This document shows positions 19,525 to 30,513 of a stretch of DNA of 64,000 nt, in pieces. The DNA is from Tritrichomonas musculus (Eukaryota > Parabasalia > Tritrichomonadida > Tritrichomonadidae). The notes beneath the pieces are model-generated. The model saw nothing but the letters and a program-made list of their open reading frames with translations, did no database searches and was not told where the DNA came from. A program made the position numbers and the translations under genes. The stretch's first letter is position 1; each line of letters starts with the position of its first letter. The DNA is taken from NCBI GenBank assembly GCA_039105265.1, contig JAPFFF010000004.1, forward strand, positions 2,852,001-2,916,000, written 5' to 3'.

Positions 19525-20497
19525 ATTATAATAATATCTGTTATTTGAAAAAAATGGTTAACAATTTCACGTTAACAAAACTATTATTTCAATAGGTATG
19601 TAAACTCTGTCCTTTTCACATGATTTTAAATGTTTTATTATAAATATTTCATTTACCTAAAAAATAACTTTTTCTGAAATTCATTCTTTTAGGAAATGAA
19701 ACTGTTTTATCATCATATATAAGCTGTTCATAAAGAAGGGTAGAAAGTATTCCGTTTACTTTTTTTAAAAAAGATGAGATGAAAAAAGTCTTTCAAAAAA
19801 GACTTTTCGATTTATATTTTGGTATATTACTTGTCATTATAAGTATTTAATATAATTATTTCTTTTATTTTGAATAATAATGATATATTATCAAGAAAAT
19901 GATGGATTTAAATTTTCGAGTTGAATACTTTATATATATATAGGTTGCTTTTTTCTCAAAATTGTACTGTGATCATTTCTATTTGCATGGATAAAATTAG
20001 TTTATATATGCACCTAAATTTATCCTAAATGTTTTATAAAGTTTCTGGAGGTAGATTTTTCTAGATGATTATTATTTCGATTATCTCAACAAAAATTACT
20101 ATTTTATTTATACTAATAAATATTCAATTGTATTTGATATATAATTAAACATCAAATTTTGATTTCGATGATTTTTACTTGGATTATTGAAGTAATTCAG
20201 TTTTTCCAAAAGATCATTAATTTAATATTTTTTCATAAAAATGGATTTTATATGTAATAATAAATAGAAATAGCTATATTTTTGATTACAATACCTTTTT
20301 GATTCATCAGAAAAACAAAAATAAAATTTCAATGAAAAAAATCACCTTTACGATAACTATTTCACCTTTATAAACCAAAAAATAAATGCAAATATCTTTT
20401 TTTCTACCACCAAAAAACATTTTTTAATAGCAAAATATTTTTATAATATTATATGAAATGTATATACACAATAAGATATAAATATCACAATAGGTTT
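19525..20497. other. AT-rich intergenic DNA
   Basis: Nearly 1 kb with no convincing gene, RNA or repeat. It holds the macrodomain gene's promoter at the left. Short AT homopolymers only. Confidence 0.5.
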
Positions 20498-21441
20498 TTA
20501 CTTTCTACCATTCAGTTCATTATGAAAGCTTTCATTTAATTCTGTAGTCGCTTTAAGCATTATGAGATCAGAATCGTTTGTTCTTTTATCCAGTATTTTT
20601 TTAGACTTAACTGCAACCAGAGGATTTTCAACGCCAATTTTCAATCCAATCTGGCATGGTTCATGAGGAAGGCATTCACTATGATCTCCAGTTAAATGCT
20701 AGACAGTGCTAGACCAAGCAAATTTTTAATATCAGGATCGAAATCGCAATACAAAAGAGTTGAATGCCAAGATGTTATTTTGATTCAGATACCTTTAAAA
20801 CAATCGTTGCAATCTTGAACCATGTGCTTGTTTTCAGATAATTCTTTATTCAGATATCGTTCAAATGAAAGATAGAGGTGATTTGTGTTAACCATAATCT
20901 TTGGATGAAAATCTTCAGTCTCCAATAAAGTACGGTTTTTTTTATCACCGTAGATGACAAATGCTTTTATTTTTTGTTTACACTCTCTAAACTGATCAAT
21001 TGCCCTCTGCAATGCTTCTGATTCAAGTAAATTTGAAGTGTCCATAAATGTTTCATCGGGATGATAAACAGAATTCTTGTCAACAATACCAATAGCAATT
21101 ATTTCATTGGTTTCAATGTCGATAATGTCAAATGAGCAGTGGCTGGCGTTGGGCCTAATTGGATATCTTCCATCACCACATACAATGGCATTTATTGATG
21201 GATTCTTCCTTGCGTTGCTCATTGAAACATCCGTATATTTGATAACTGCCTGCAATATACTTTTTTGAGCTTCATAAAATGTACTTTTTGAACAAAATTT
21301 CCGATTCATATAAATCGAAATATTTTTCTTAATTTTATAAGTCGCTCCAGCTATTAGAACAGAAAAGGCACATTGTAAAGTAAGGATTTTATCGTATCTC
21401 TCAATAGGATCTTTCTGAACTGAAATGCATCGATATTCTTC
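20498..21441 (-). pseudogene. decayed DDE-type DNA transposase
   Basis: The minus-strand frame is open from 21441 to 20785 (219 codons) and then meets a stop. Transposase-like sequence resumes in another frame down to a stop at 20498. Typical segments are an FYEAQKSILQAVIKY helix, then VCGDGRYPIRPNASHCSFDI, which resembles the first catalytic Asp region (GDGR...H) of several eukaryotic transposases. AFVIYGDKKNRT follows, and downstream LTGDHSECLPHEPC and TELNESFHNELN resemble the H-x-C and NE-S-x-N blocks of the same families. There is at least one in-frame stop and one frameshift. The superfamily was not resolved. The ATG at 21309 is internal to the open stretch, so it is not the original start. 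Confidence 0.5.
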
Positions 21442-21538
21442 TTATTGAGAGAGGTTCTTCATGAGTTTCTTTTTTTGATAGACTAAAAAATGACTAAATT
21501 TTTCCCAAAGAGCTCTCAATTTTTTTCTTTCAAATATT

Positions 21539-21546
21539 GTGAGAAG
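21539..21546. repeat. target-site duplication, left copy (hAT-like)
   Basis: GTGAGAAG here against GTGAGAAA at 22510-22517, seven of eight identical. The sequence fits the hAT target consensus nTnnnnAn. Confidence 0.75.
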
Positions 21547-22265
21547 TAGGGATGGGAAACGGGCACTGGGCGGGCAATAGGCCCGAAATAAACGTACTGC
21601 CCGGGCAAATTTACGGGCAAAATGGGCTGCCCGGGCAAAACGGTTATTTACGTTTTTTCGGGCGAAGCCGTGCCCGTTTCCACTTTTTTGGGCAATTGCC
21701 CGGGGCTGCCCATTTTCATAAAAAAGAATTTGGTTCGAATATTTTCCGAACTTTTTTTTTTTTTTTTTTTTTTGAAAAAAGCATTGACAAAATAAAGTTT
21801 ATGAATGATTTTTGTTTAAAAAAATGTATGAATATATTGTATTTTATTTTTTAAATATAATTAAATTAAAAAAATCACATTTACTTATCTGATCACACAA
21901 AAATTTCATTTAGATATTATGTCATTAACATAAAAAAGCAAGTTTAACACAACAGTATAATAATATATATGCTATTCTAACTATAAGTTCATAAATAAAA
22001 CTTTTTGGAACAAATAAAATTTTGAGATATTGAAAAAAAACTATACAGTTAATGAAATACTTGTGGTAATAAAAAATTATGCATTTTAAGAATAACAAAA
22101 AATCAAAATTTTTTATATAAGCCAAAAAAAGAGTAAAAAAAAGTGATAATATTTTCATTTAAACAAGTTTAAAAAAATCATTTTCTTATTGTTTATAAAA
22201 AATGAAAAATAAATTGCAATCATAATGATATGAATAAATATTTTCAACATGGAATATAGGTGGAG

Positions 22266-22298
<33 letters not shown>

Positions 22299-22509
22299 TC
22301 AACGAAAATCGAACAAGCAGCTTTTACTATTTCATAAAAATTACGGGCAGGAAAGAAAATGATGAACGGGCAATCAATTTAACAATCAAATGGGCAAGAA
22401 CGAGAAAAAACGGGCAATGTAAAAAAGACGTTTGTGCCCATTCTTGCCCGGTGATATGACCAATCTGACATTGCCCGGGCACGTTTCGGGCGCCCGTTTC
22501 CCATCCCTA
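21547..22509. mobile_element. non-autonomous hAT-type element (963 bp)
   Basis: The ends are perfect 18-bp inverted repeats, TAGGGATGGGAAACGGGC. An 8-bp target duplication with one mismatch flanks it. TAGGG/CAGGG-type ends and 8-bp duplications are hallmarks of hAT transposons. Both subterminal zones are unusually GC-rich for this genome and hold many copies of CGGGCA/TGCCCG in both orientations, a likely array of transposase-binding sites. The interior is AT-rich, with a ~25-bp T tract on the left and a ~25-bp A tract on the right. No transposase is encoded, so it would depend on an enzyme made elsewhere. Confidence 0.88.
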
Positions 22510-22517
22510 GTGAGAAA
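22510..22517. repeat. target-site duplication, right copy (hAT-like)
   Basis: GTGAGAAA, the partner of 21539-21546, with one mismatch at the last base. Confidence 0.75.
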
Positions 22518-22605
22518 TATAACCTTATTTAATTTTAGCCATTTTTATTATACAAAAATAAGTAAAATAGCAGTAAAGTAGCTTTTTAATTACTCCTGTT
22601 TCGTG

Positions 22606-22778
22606 CTTTCAGAGAAAACATAACGTTTATATTCAATCCTGTCCAGCTTAGCTTGCATTTCGAAGAAAAAAACAGCAAGATATTTGCGAACAAAAAACCT
22701 CGAAAGAAGCACTTTTTTAAAGAGATACGTCAACTTTCAGAGAAAATATAACATTTATATTCAATCCTGTCCAGCTTA
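22606..22778. repeat. 45-bp direct repeat pair
   Basis: 22606-22650 and 22734-22778 differ at two of 45 bases (core TATTCAATCCTGTCCAGCTT), with starts 128 bp apart. They lie just outside the hAT-like element and probably belong to an older element it landed in. Confidence 0.8.
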
Positions 22779-22779
22779 T

Positions 22780-23470
22780 AAATATTAAATACGTTTATTT
22801 TCGAGTTTTGTTTCACTTAAAAGAAAAAAACGTATACAGTCAGTTTTTACTAATATAATAAAGGTTTCATTTCATTTTACTAATTAATTTATTTTATAGC
22901 TGAACATTAGCAAGACAAAAATATTTCATCTCATTTTCATTAATAAATTGATTGGTCTGGTATTAACCGAACTCTAAAATGAAATAATAAGATCGTACAA
23001 ATAAATGAGAAATGATTGCCAACTAGGAATGGTTACATAAATTGACTTTTTGATTGGCAAAAGGTAAATGAAATTGTTGTGAATTGACTGGAATATAATG
23101 AATTTAGTGATTTTACTCTGATTATTTAAATGATTATCAAAAAAGTCAGCTTGATCTGAATCGATGATAGAAATGATAGTTTCTATATCTTTGCATATTC
23201 TGGACAAAAAAAATATTTGTTTTAGTCTTTATCAAATCGATTCGGTGATTCATGAAAGCTTGAATGCACTCTTGCATTTTGCTTTCAATCTATTTTTTGT
23301 TTTCACTTGGTACAATGCTCTTCGATTCATTTTCTGGAGATTTACTAAAATCATTCTCATTTTCATCTAATTCAAATGGTTCATTATTTGAATTTCATGG
23401 AACATTGGTGAATATTACTTTTCCATAATTAGCATCTAGTTTAATTATTGAATCTTCGTCATGAGCTTCA
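22780..23470. other. AT-rich DNA without a recognised gene
   Basis: Short frames on both strands look random. No repeat or RNA structure was seen. Confidence 0.45.
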
Positions 23471-24360
23471 TTTGCATTTATTATAAACTTCAATTTGTTT
23501 CTTCTGTAGCAGCTGCTTTATGAGAACAATCATTAAAGGCACAATGGTATGACAGGTTTGGTGAAGTTGACAATTGGGTTACACAACTTATCGAATTGGT
23601 GCAAAGAAGAGACCCACAAGAAATGAATACAATTGGAAATGGCCTAGCAAGTTTATCAATGCTATTGATTAAGAAGCTTGAAGGGATTGTATGATTTGGA
23701 CAGGCCAAATATTTCAATTAAAGACCACAATGCTTTCCTTGAATAAAAAAAAAAGCAATGAAACTAGAAATTATTTTTGGGTATAATTTGATTGCTGTAA
23801 ATAGATATTAGATTAGATTTCATTCGAGATAAAATAAATAATACATTAAATGATAATATTGAAGCTATGTATTATTTAATGTATCCATCCTAACGTAAAC
23901 ATTAAACATAATAGTGTAAATGTTATTGCAGGTAAACAAGGTCAAGGCAAAACAGTTTCTTGCACTAGAAGAAATTATTAAGATAAGCTTACTTAGAACT
24001 CATCATTTGCTTGTTAAATTTTTAAAATGATTTTTCGTTTTTTAGATAAATTTTATAGATGTTCTGCTTTTTTTTGCATTGATTATATATAACAAATTGA
24101 TAAGTATTCAGTTTTTATAACTATACTTTTTGCAAACAAATTGATTGTAGAACAAGTTATTCATGAGTTGCATTTTGGGCGAAGAACAACTTCTGTCGTA
24201 CAATCATCATAGAAATGAATCCACATCAATTTAATTAATTTGAGTTAGTCGTAGAATATACCGGTGAAGACAATGGCAATAGTCAAAGACGTAATTCCCT
24301 CATTAGGTTCTTGGAAGAAAATACAAATTTTCAAGGAATCAGGTACATTGAAATATGATG
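23470..24360 (+). pseudogene. old degraded fossil with P-loop ATPase-like motif, possibly virus-like (Polinton/Maverick type)
   Basis: Several short coding-like blocks lie in the plus direction, among them a Walker A motif, GKQGQGKT, near 23934-23960. Mavericks are abundant in the related Trichomonas vaginalis, and their packaging ATPase has such a motif, so a virus-like origin is possible. The region is heavily broken and looks old. The assignment is weak: another P-loop gene relic would look the same. Confidence 0.22.
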
Positions 24361-24437
24361 TCTTCTAATTTTTATTCCAGCTTTTTGCTTATTAAAAGAC
24401 ATCAAAAAACAAATTTTTTTTTGGGACAAAAAAGTTA

Positions 24438-25825
24438 GCACGCTGTGATGTGAAGTGACCATCACAGTGTTTTCAAAAAGTGAAAATCCAATGGGAGCTT
24501 TTTGATACATAGCTTTTTGATAATTTTATTATAATTACTATTAACTTTTTGTCCAGAATTAAAAAGATTATAATAACGTAATAAAAGTTTAAAATTTAAG
24601 ATTAAAAAGAGTATAATAACATAAACAAAAGATCCAAATGAAAAAAAATTAGGAGAATATGAATAGTAAAATAGGGAAGAAGGCATAATGATGATTGTAT
24701 GTATTGATAATAAAAGAATTACAAATATTAAGAAAAAAGAAAGAGAATATTTGCAAAAATCAATATAAAAAGGGAAAAACTAAATATGGCATCTAAAAAC
24801 ATTGATATATAAAAGAAAAAAGAAATAAATAATTATTTTTAATATAATATTATGCTTGTATGCAAATATCTCCAATAAAATCACCAAAAGGAACTAATTT
24901 AGAAATAATATCACCTAACTCTCAAAGATTAATAAGAATTCAAACTAAATCTAGAGAAAATAAATATGAATAATATATAATACTCAAATTTGAAACAACT
25001 CATTTAAAAAATTCAATATAGGAAAATAAACTATTCACTTTTAAGATTTAAAAAATCATTTATCTCCATTTTTCCATTACAATATTAGAGTATTAGACAT
25101 TATTATTGTCTAATAACAATTTTCAAATATAAATACAAACTTATTATTCATTATTCAGAAAAGATTTACTATCTGAAAATGATTATCTGAGAATAACTAA
25201 GAGAATTACTAACTAGGGGAAAATATCTGAGAATTACTATCCGAAAATAGCAAACTTTGGAATTACTATCCAAGAATAGCAAACAGTGGAATTACTATCT
25301 GAGAATAGCAGACTGTGGAATTACTATCTGAGAATAGCAAACAGTGGAGTAACTATCTGAGAATTATTATCTGATTTTTATTATTTGAATAACTATTTGA
25401 GAATAACTAAACTAATTATTACTATCTGAGAATAACTAGACTGAGAATAACTATCTGATAATTGCCAACCGCGAAATGACTATCTGGGAATAACCAAACT
25501 GAAAATGATAATCTGAGAGAAATGACTATCTGAGAGTTACCATCAGAATATATCTATCTGAGTATAGCAATCTGAGAGAAATTATTTGATAAAAGCAGTC
25601 TGGTATTAGGAATAACAAAAAACAACTAGAATAATGATTTCAGAACTATAATGACGGGCCTTTCTGTTTCTATAAAATTTTATAAAATGGCGCCAAAGAA
25701 ATAAAAATTTTCAGAATAATAAGATATCAAAAAGTTGTTCATCAAAAATCTGTGTTTCAAAAAGCCCATATTGAATTTTCACTTTTTAAGAGCACCTTGA
25801 TGGTCATTTCACCATCACAGCGTGC
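24438..25825. mobile_element. non-autonomous mariner-like TIR element (1388 bp)
   Basis: The inverted ends are about 70 bp long and imperfect, with the outermost 13 bases identical (GCACGCTGTGATG). TA dinucleotides at 24436-24437 and 25826-25827 flank them, as expected for a Tc1/mariner-type TA duplication. No transposase is encoded. The interior is AT-rich, and its right half is a decayed minisatellite. An (AT)n tract begins about 30 bp beyond the right end. Confidence 0.75.
25165..25590. repeat. decayed ~29-bp minisatellite
   Basis: The best copies (about 25226-25345) follow AATTACTATCTGAGAATAGC plus nine more bases, spaced 29 bp apart. Copies outside this core are degenerate but keep CTATCTGAGAAT. 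There are no unique spacers, so it is not a CRISPR array. Confidence 0.8.
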
Positions 25826-25850
25826 TAATTATACTTTCTCTCTCTATCTC

Positions 25851-25853
<3 letters not shown>

Positions 25854-25899
<46 letters not shown>
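25854..25899. repeat. (AT)n microsatellite
   Basis: An uninterrupted TA dinucleotide run of about 46 bp just outside the mariner-like element. Confidence 0.95.
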
Positions 25900-25902
<3 letters not shown>

Positions 25903-26388
25903 ATGTCCTCTATTAGGAAAGTGAAGTGAATTTTTGTTTTGAAAATATCTTTTTAACAATTAATGCTATTTCAGCTGAATACCCTGATCTCGGATAAAAT
26001 GAGAAACTTTATATGGTTATGTTTCACTTTTTTTCCTGTTAACCATTTACACTCTGGTCTAAAAATAGAGATTTTAATTAAATAAATGAATCATTGAAAT
26101 CTTCAAATAGCATTTTAATTATTTAATTATTAGATAATTAAAGATATTCCCCAAAATCGTCTTTAGATTTTTTATGTGAAATCATCTAACGGCTCAAAAA
26201 ACAATTGAAAAAAAATTTTTTTAGTAGAAAGTTTAGTTTAGTTTTCCACACAAAATCTTCCAAACATCGTAAAATCTTGGCCAAATATCAATAAATATCA
26301 GCAACCCTTCTCCAATAATCGCAAAAAACAGCATATATCGTCAATAATCAACAAAGATCTTCCAAAGATCAGCAACTTTTCCTCAGCA
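25900..26388. other. AT-rich DNA without a recognised gene
   Basis: The right half (26270-26388) has loose AATATCAGCAA/CTTCCAAA-like repeats that grade into the adjacent 20-bp array. Nothing coding is seen. Confidence 0.45.
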
Positions 26389-26708
26389 ATTCTCTTCCAA
26401 CGACAATAATTCTCTTTTAACAGCAACCATTCTCTTCCAATATTAACGATTCTCTTCTATCATCAACAATTCTCTTCCAGCAACAAAAATTCTCTTCCAT
26501 CAGCAACGATTCTTTTCTAGCAATAGCAATTCTCTTCCATCATTAACAATTCTCTTCTAGCAACAACAATTCTCTTCCTGCAGCAACGACTCTCTACCAA
26601 CAACGACGATTCTCTTCCAGCATCAACAACTCTCTTCTAGCTACAACAATTCTCTTCCAACATTAGCAATTCTCTTCCATCATTAGCAATTCTCTTCAAT
26701 CATTAGCT
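26389..26708. repeat. 20-bp tandem repeat, 16 copies
   Basis: The consensus is ATTCTCTTCCAnCAnnAACA, in register for 16 units (320 bp). Divergence is greatest in the second half of the unit. It lies between AT-rich DNA and the Gln-rich tail of the transposase remnant. The period is not a multiple of three, so it is not a coding repeat. Confidence 0.9.
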
Positions 26709-26842
26709 AATGATTGTCTTGTTTTGCTTCTTCTCTTGTGTTTGATTTGTTTCTTTTCTTGTGTCTTGTTTTGTTTCTTCTCTTTAATCTTGTTTTTCTT
26801 CTTCAGTTGTTGTGATAACTGTCGTACCGGCTCTATCTTTAA

Positions 26843-27235
26843 TTATTCCTCATCAGATTCATCATCATCATACGAACCAAAGCTTTCTTCACTTTCAGTT
26901 TCTTCCATGAACGTCTGTGGTATGTATTGCTGTTGTGGCATGAACGGTTGCTGTGGTACAAATGGATGTTGTAAGAATTGTTGCTGTTGTTGTTGTAAGA
27001 ATAGCTGGTGTTGTTGCTGCTGAAAGAATTGTTGCTGTTGTTGTTGTAAGAATAGCTGGTGTTGTTGCTGCTGAAAGAACTGCTGCTGTTGCTGTTGTAA
27101 GAACTGCTGCTGTTGCAAGATTTGCTGGTGTTGTTGTTGTGCAATCTTATTTAGTCTTGTTTGGAATTCCTGATCTACAACACTAAAGTCATCGTCTGAA
27201 TTCACTGTTGTAAAGTATTTCTCATTTGCTTCAAA
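26843..27235 (-). pseudogene. Gln-rich acidic tail in frame with pogo-like transposase
   Basis: This segment is in the same frame as the transposase and follows its TAG directly. It begins FEANEKYFTTVNSDDDF and is mostly Gln runs broken by Leu, Phe and His in a ~20-residue pattern, then Pro/Gln, then an acidic end (DDDESDEE). It has no ATG start of its own. It is either the C-terminus of the transposase beyond a premature stop or a tail reached by readthrough. The apparent Cys-rich frame on the opposite strand is only the antisense of the Gln codons. Confidence 0.6.
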
Positions 27236-28120
27236 CTATGCTTCGGTAATTTGATATTCTTCAATATTATCCCATGCATTTTCTACGATAACTGTTGCTT
27301 CACGTTTCGTAATTGCTCGTGGCGGTTCAATGGGTCCATCAAATGACCTTGTTTCTTCATTATATTTGGAGAGGACATCATTTGCTATTCTAGTTGTTAA
27401 AAAAGCACGTGCTTTGGCTTTCATTATTCCAAATAGTTTGATATCCAGAGGCTGATGCACTTCAGTCATCCCCTCTGGAATAACAGTGACATCAATATTC
27501 AAACCAGCAGTCAGATCAATTATTTCTTCACATTTGTGAACTCGGTATGCATCAATGAATAAAAAAATCCTATTTCTAACGTCATAAAAGTCAATTCCAT
27601 CTATCGGCTTAATGAATTTGTATCGTAATGCTTTCAAATAATTAGACCATGTGGTCCTGTTTGTCCATCCTTTGGGAGAATGATCTGTTAGTGATTCAGG
27701 TGTAATTGTTTCATGACTTGAAAATCTTGATGATGTATCATTGAAAAATGGGTTTGGCAATGCTTCAGGAATTTGATTGCTTCTTACATTTAAAGATCTT
27801 CCTGAGCCAAACCAGTTGCTCTCGCTCTTCACTGTTGTCCCCTTTGATATTAAAATCAGGGGAAACTTCTGTCCATCTCTAGCTACTGTAGCCAATGCAG
27901 TGAAACCAGATTTTTCAGAACCTTCAGTATGTATGAGCACATTTGATGAATTGGTTGGAGCCCAAGTTCTATGGTGATATTCCATGCATCGCCAAAAAGA
28001 TTCATCTGCATTGACGATGTGGCTCGGTTCAGCTCTTCTAAAAATCCTTTTGGCTTTTATTAAAAAATCATCTATAACTATATCTTGTGCCTGAGATTGC
28101 AATCTTTGGCCAAGTCAATT
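27236..28120 (-). pseudogene. pogo/Tigger-like (DDE_1) transposase remnant
   Basis: An open frame of about 290 codons containing a DDE_1-type catalytic core of the Tc1/mariner-pogo group. The three acidic positions are kept: NADESFWR near the start, FLFIDAYRVHK in the middle and HQPLDIKLFG near the end. RTWAPTNSS and LIHTEGSEKSGFT lie in the usual spacing. There is no ATG at the front; an upstream stop cuts it off, so the N-terminal helix-turn-helix (CENP-B-like) DNA-binding half is missing. A single TAG separates it from an in-frame Gln-rich tail. No terminal inverted repeats were found around it. Confidence 0.8.
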
Positions 28121-30513
28121 ATATTACAATTTGCATGCAATAATATTAGTGTTTTATAGCTTTTATTGAACGCTGCTCCTTTAAGCTCTATTCTGGAAAT
28201 ATTAGTGTTTTATACCTTATTTGGACTTATTTTGATCTTCAAACAATATCATTTAACTTCAACGAGAAAAAATAATAACTGATCATTAAAGATTGGCCGA
28301 CTTAATAAGATCTTTTTAAAATAAGAGCTTCAAGAAAACATTCTTCCATTCAAGATCGATACTAGATGGGCCTCAATAACTCATTTTTTTCTAGTATCAA
28401 TTATTTAAAATTTTCGATACCAATAACATCACTAACCAAAACCTTGCCATTACGTCGATGGTCCCATGAACCATTGACAAAAACTGACGTATTTCAGGTA
28501 TATATGTATTTCATACGTATATTTTTTTACTGTTTTGACTGATTGTTTACTAATTTCATAATCAAGTGTCGACATTCTCCATCAACTAATTATTCTATAT
28601 TTCTTTTAATTCATTTATTTTTTAAAATAGTAACTCTTATCAACTGATATCAGATATTATTCTCAGAGTTAAGATTGTAATCATCAATTACTATTGATTT
28701 TCTAAAATGATGCATTTCATTATTCCTATTCTTTTATTTCTATCATCATATTTTTATAAAAATTTTAATATTGTTATTTATTTGTTATCATGTCAAGAAA
28801 AATTTATCGTAGATAATGATTAATATATTATTATTAGATATTTTCTGCTGAATGAAATTGTAATATAGACATTTTTAAAGATTTACAAATAAAAGAGCAC
28901 TCTATATAAATTTAATGATATATACTTTTGTATATTATTTATATATATTTATTAAAAATATTAATTACTATTTTATTTAATTATATATATTTATTTATTA
29001 AGATATTATAATTTTTAATAATGTGATATGTTATATTTAATATATTGAGAAAATTGAATATACCTTAAAATATTCAAAATTGAATGCGCATACAATTATT
29101 TAAAATATTATTTTTTTGAAATCAAATGTATATATTTGGTATTATATCTATTATATAAGTATTAAAATAAATATATAATAAAATTATAAAGTATATAAAT
29201 CATTAAATTGTTGAATGATGACATATCATGCTCATTATTTTAACGAAATTTATAGATGGGATGCTCGAGCCGATTTTTTTTAAATTTAAATAAACTACTC
29301 ATGAGATGTATCCAAATGATATTTATCACTTCAAATTAATAAATATTTTGATTAAACTTTGAAAAGATTGATTTTTACCATATTTTGCTTGAAATATCAC
29401 AAATTTAATGAATAGAGTCAATATAAACAGCATTAATCATGCTATTTAATCACATATAATAATAATACCTTAAGATATCTCAAAAATATTATCTTTATTT
29501 GTAGATTTTAAAAAAGAAATTTTTTCTAATATTTTTGATAATCTTGCTTTAATGCTTTATTTAAATATTAAATATTATATTGAATTATACAGCTAATGAA
29601 TTTTATCTGAAAACGCTTTTTCAAAAAAGATATTTAGAAAATAAAAATACAAAAATACGTTATCTTTATAGTTTCCACATCCATGCAATATATTAGTTTT
29701 TATCACATCATCTGATTTCTGTTTGTGATATAGGGATATCAAATGTACAATTATTTTCATATCACATTTCATACATGATATCATCATAATCGATAATCTC
29801 GATATTATATTTTTAAACTGATAATCCAAAAACAGAAGCGAATAAGAGACACATTCTATTCTCACAATGACAAGCCTTTTTAAGTATTATTTCTCAAGAA
29901 AAAATAAGTTCCCTTCGAATTATATTAATTTTTGATACTCAGTTTTCAAATGCCATCTAAAATGAAAAAATACTAGTATTTTTTCAATAATCCCTGATAA
30001 AAAAAGTATTGAAATATCAAGAACAACTCTATCAAATTCTGAAAAATAAATTGAGAGAACTTTGTGAATCAAATATCAACGTATTAGAAAAATAAAATTT
30101 GAATAAAAATAACATTAATTATGGACAATACATTTAATTCGTATATTATATATTATTTGACTAAAGCGATAATGCCAAATGCTTTTTAAAAACTCAAAAT
30201 AGCAAATTATTTTTAAAGATAAATAAAATTTAAATTTATAAAAAATTGAATATATATACAAAAAGAAAAAAACCCTCCTACGTTTATTTTAGAAAAATCA
30301 CGCAAAAAACTTAATTTTATTTTATGATAATTAGATAAAGAGTACATCAAAAAATTTCAAATCACATCAATATTCATTCAATTATTTGAATTAATTATAA
30401 TCCAAATTTCATTTAAAAATTCTGTATGATTCATTTTTTCAATAAACTTATAGAATCCAAAGTAATCGTTCGGCTGATATTCTTTCATATCATTTCATTT
30501 CTTTTAATATTAC
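28121..30513. other. 2.4 kb AT-rich gene desert
   Basis: Very high A+T, with many ATATTA-type words and no credible reading frame. A 90-codon minus-strand frame at 29593-29865 has random-looking composition. The right end must hold the promoter of the large surface-protein gene. No repeat, RNA or element boundary was recognised. Confidence 0.5.

Noticed and set aside
21552-21854. A 100-codon frame inside the hAT-like element
   Set aside because: It begins in the inverted end and has no transposase features; its openness comes from GC-rich subterminal repeats.
23490-23717. A 75-codon minus-strand frame
   Set aside because: The plus strand has the more coding-like pattern there; this looks like its antisense.
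25165-25590. Possible CRISPR-like array
   Set aside because: The repeats are contiguous without unique spacers, and the context is a eukaryotic transposon.
26724-27186. Cys-rich and Val/Ala-rich small frames on the plus strand
   Set aside because: Antisense of the CAG/CAA Gln codons of the transposase tail.
29593-29865. A 90-codon minus-strand frame
   Set aside because: Ile/Lys/Phe-rich random composition in a gene desert, with no recognisable domain.
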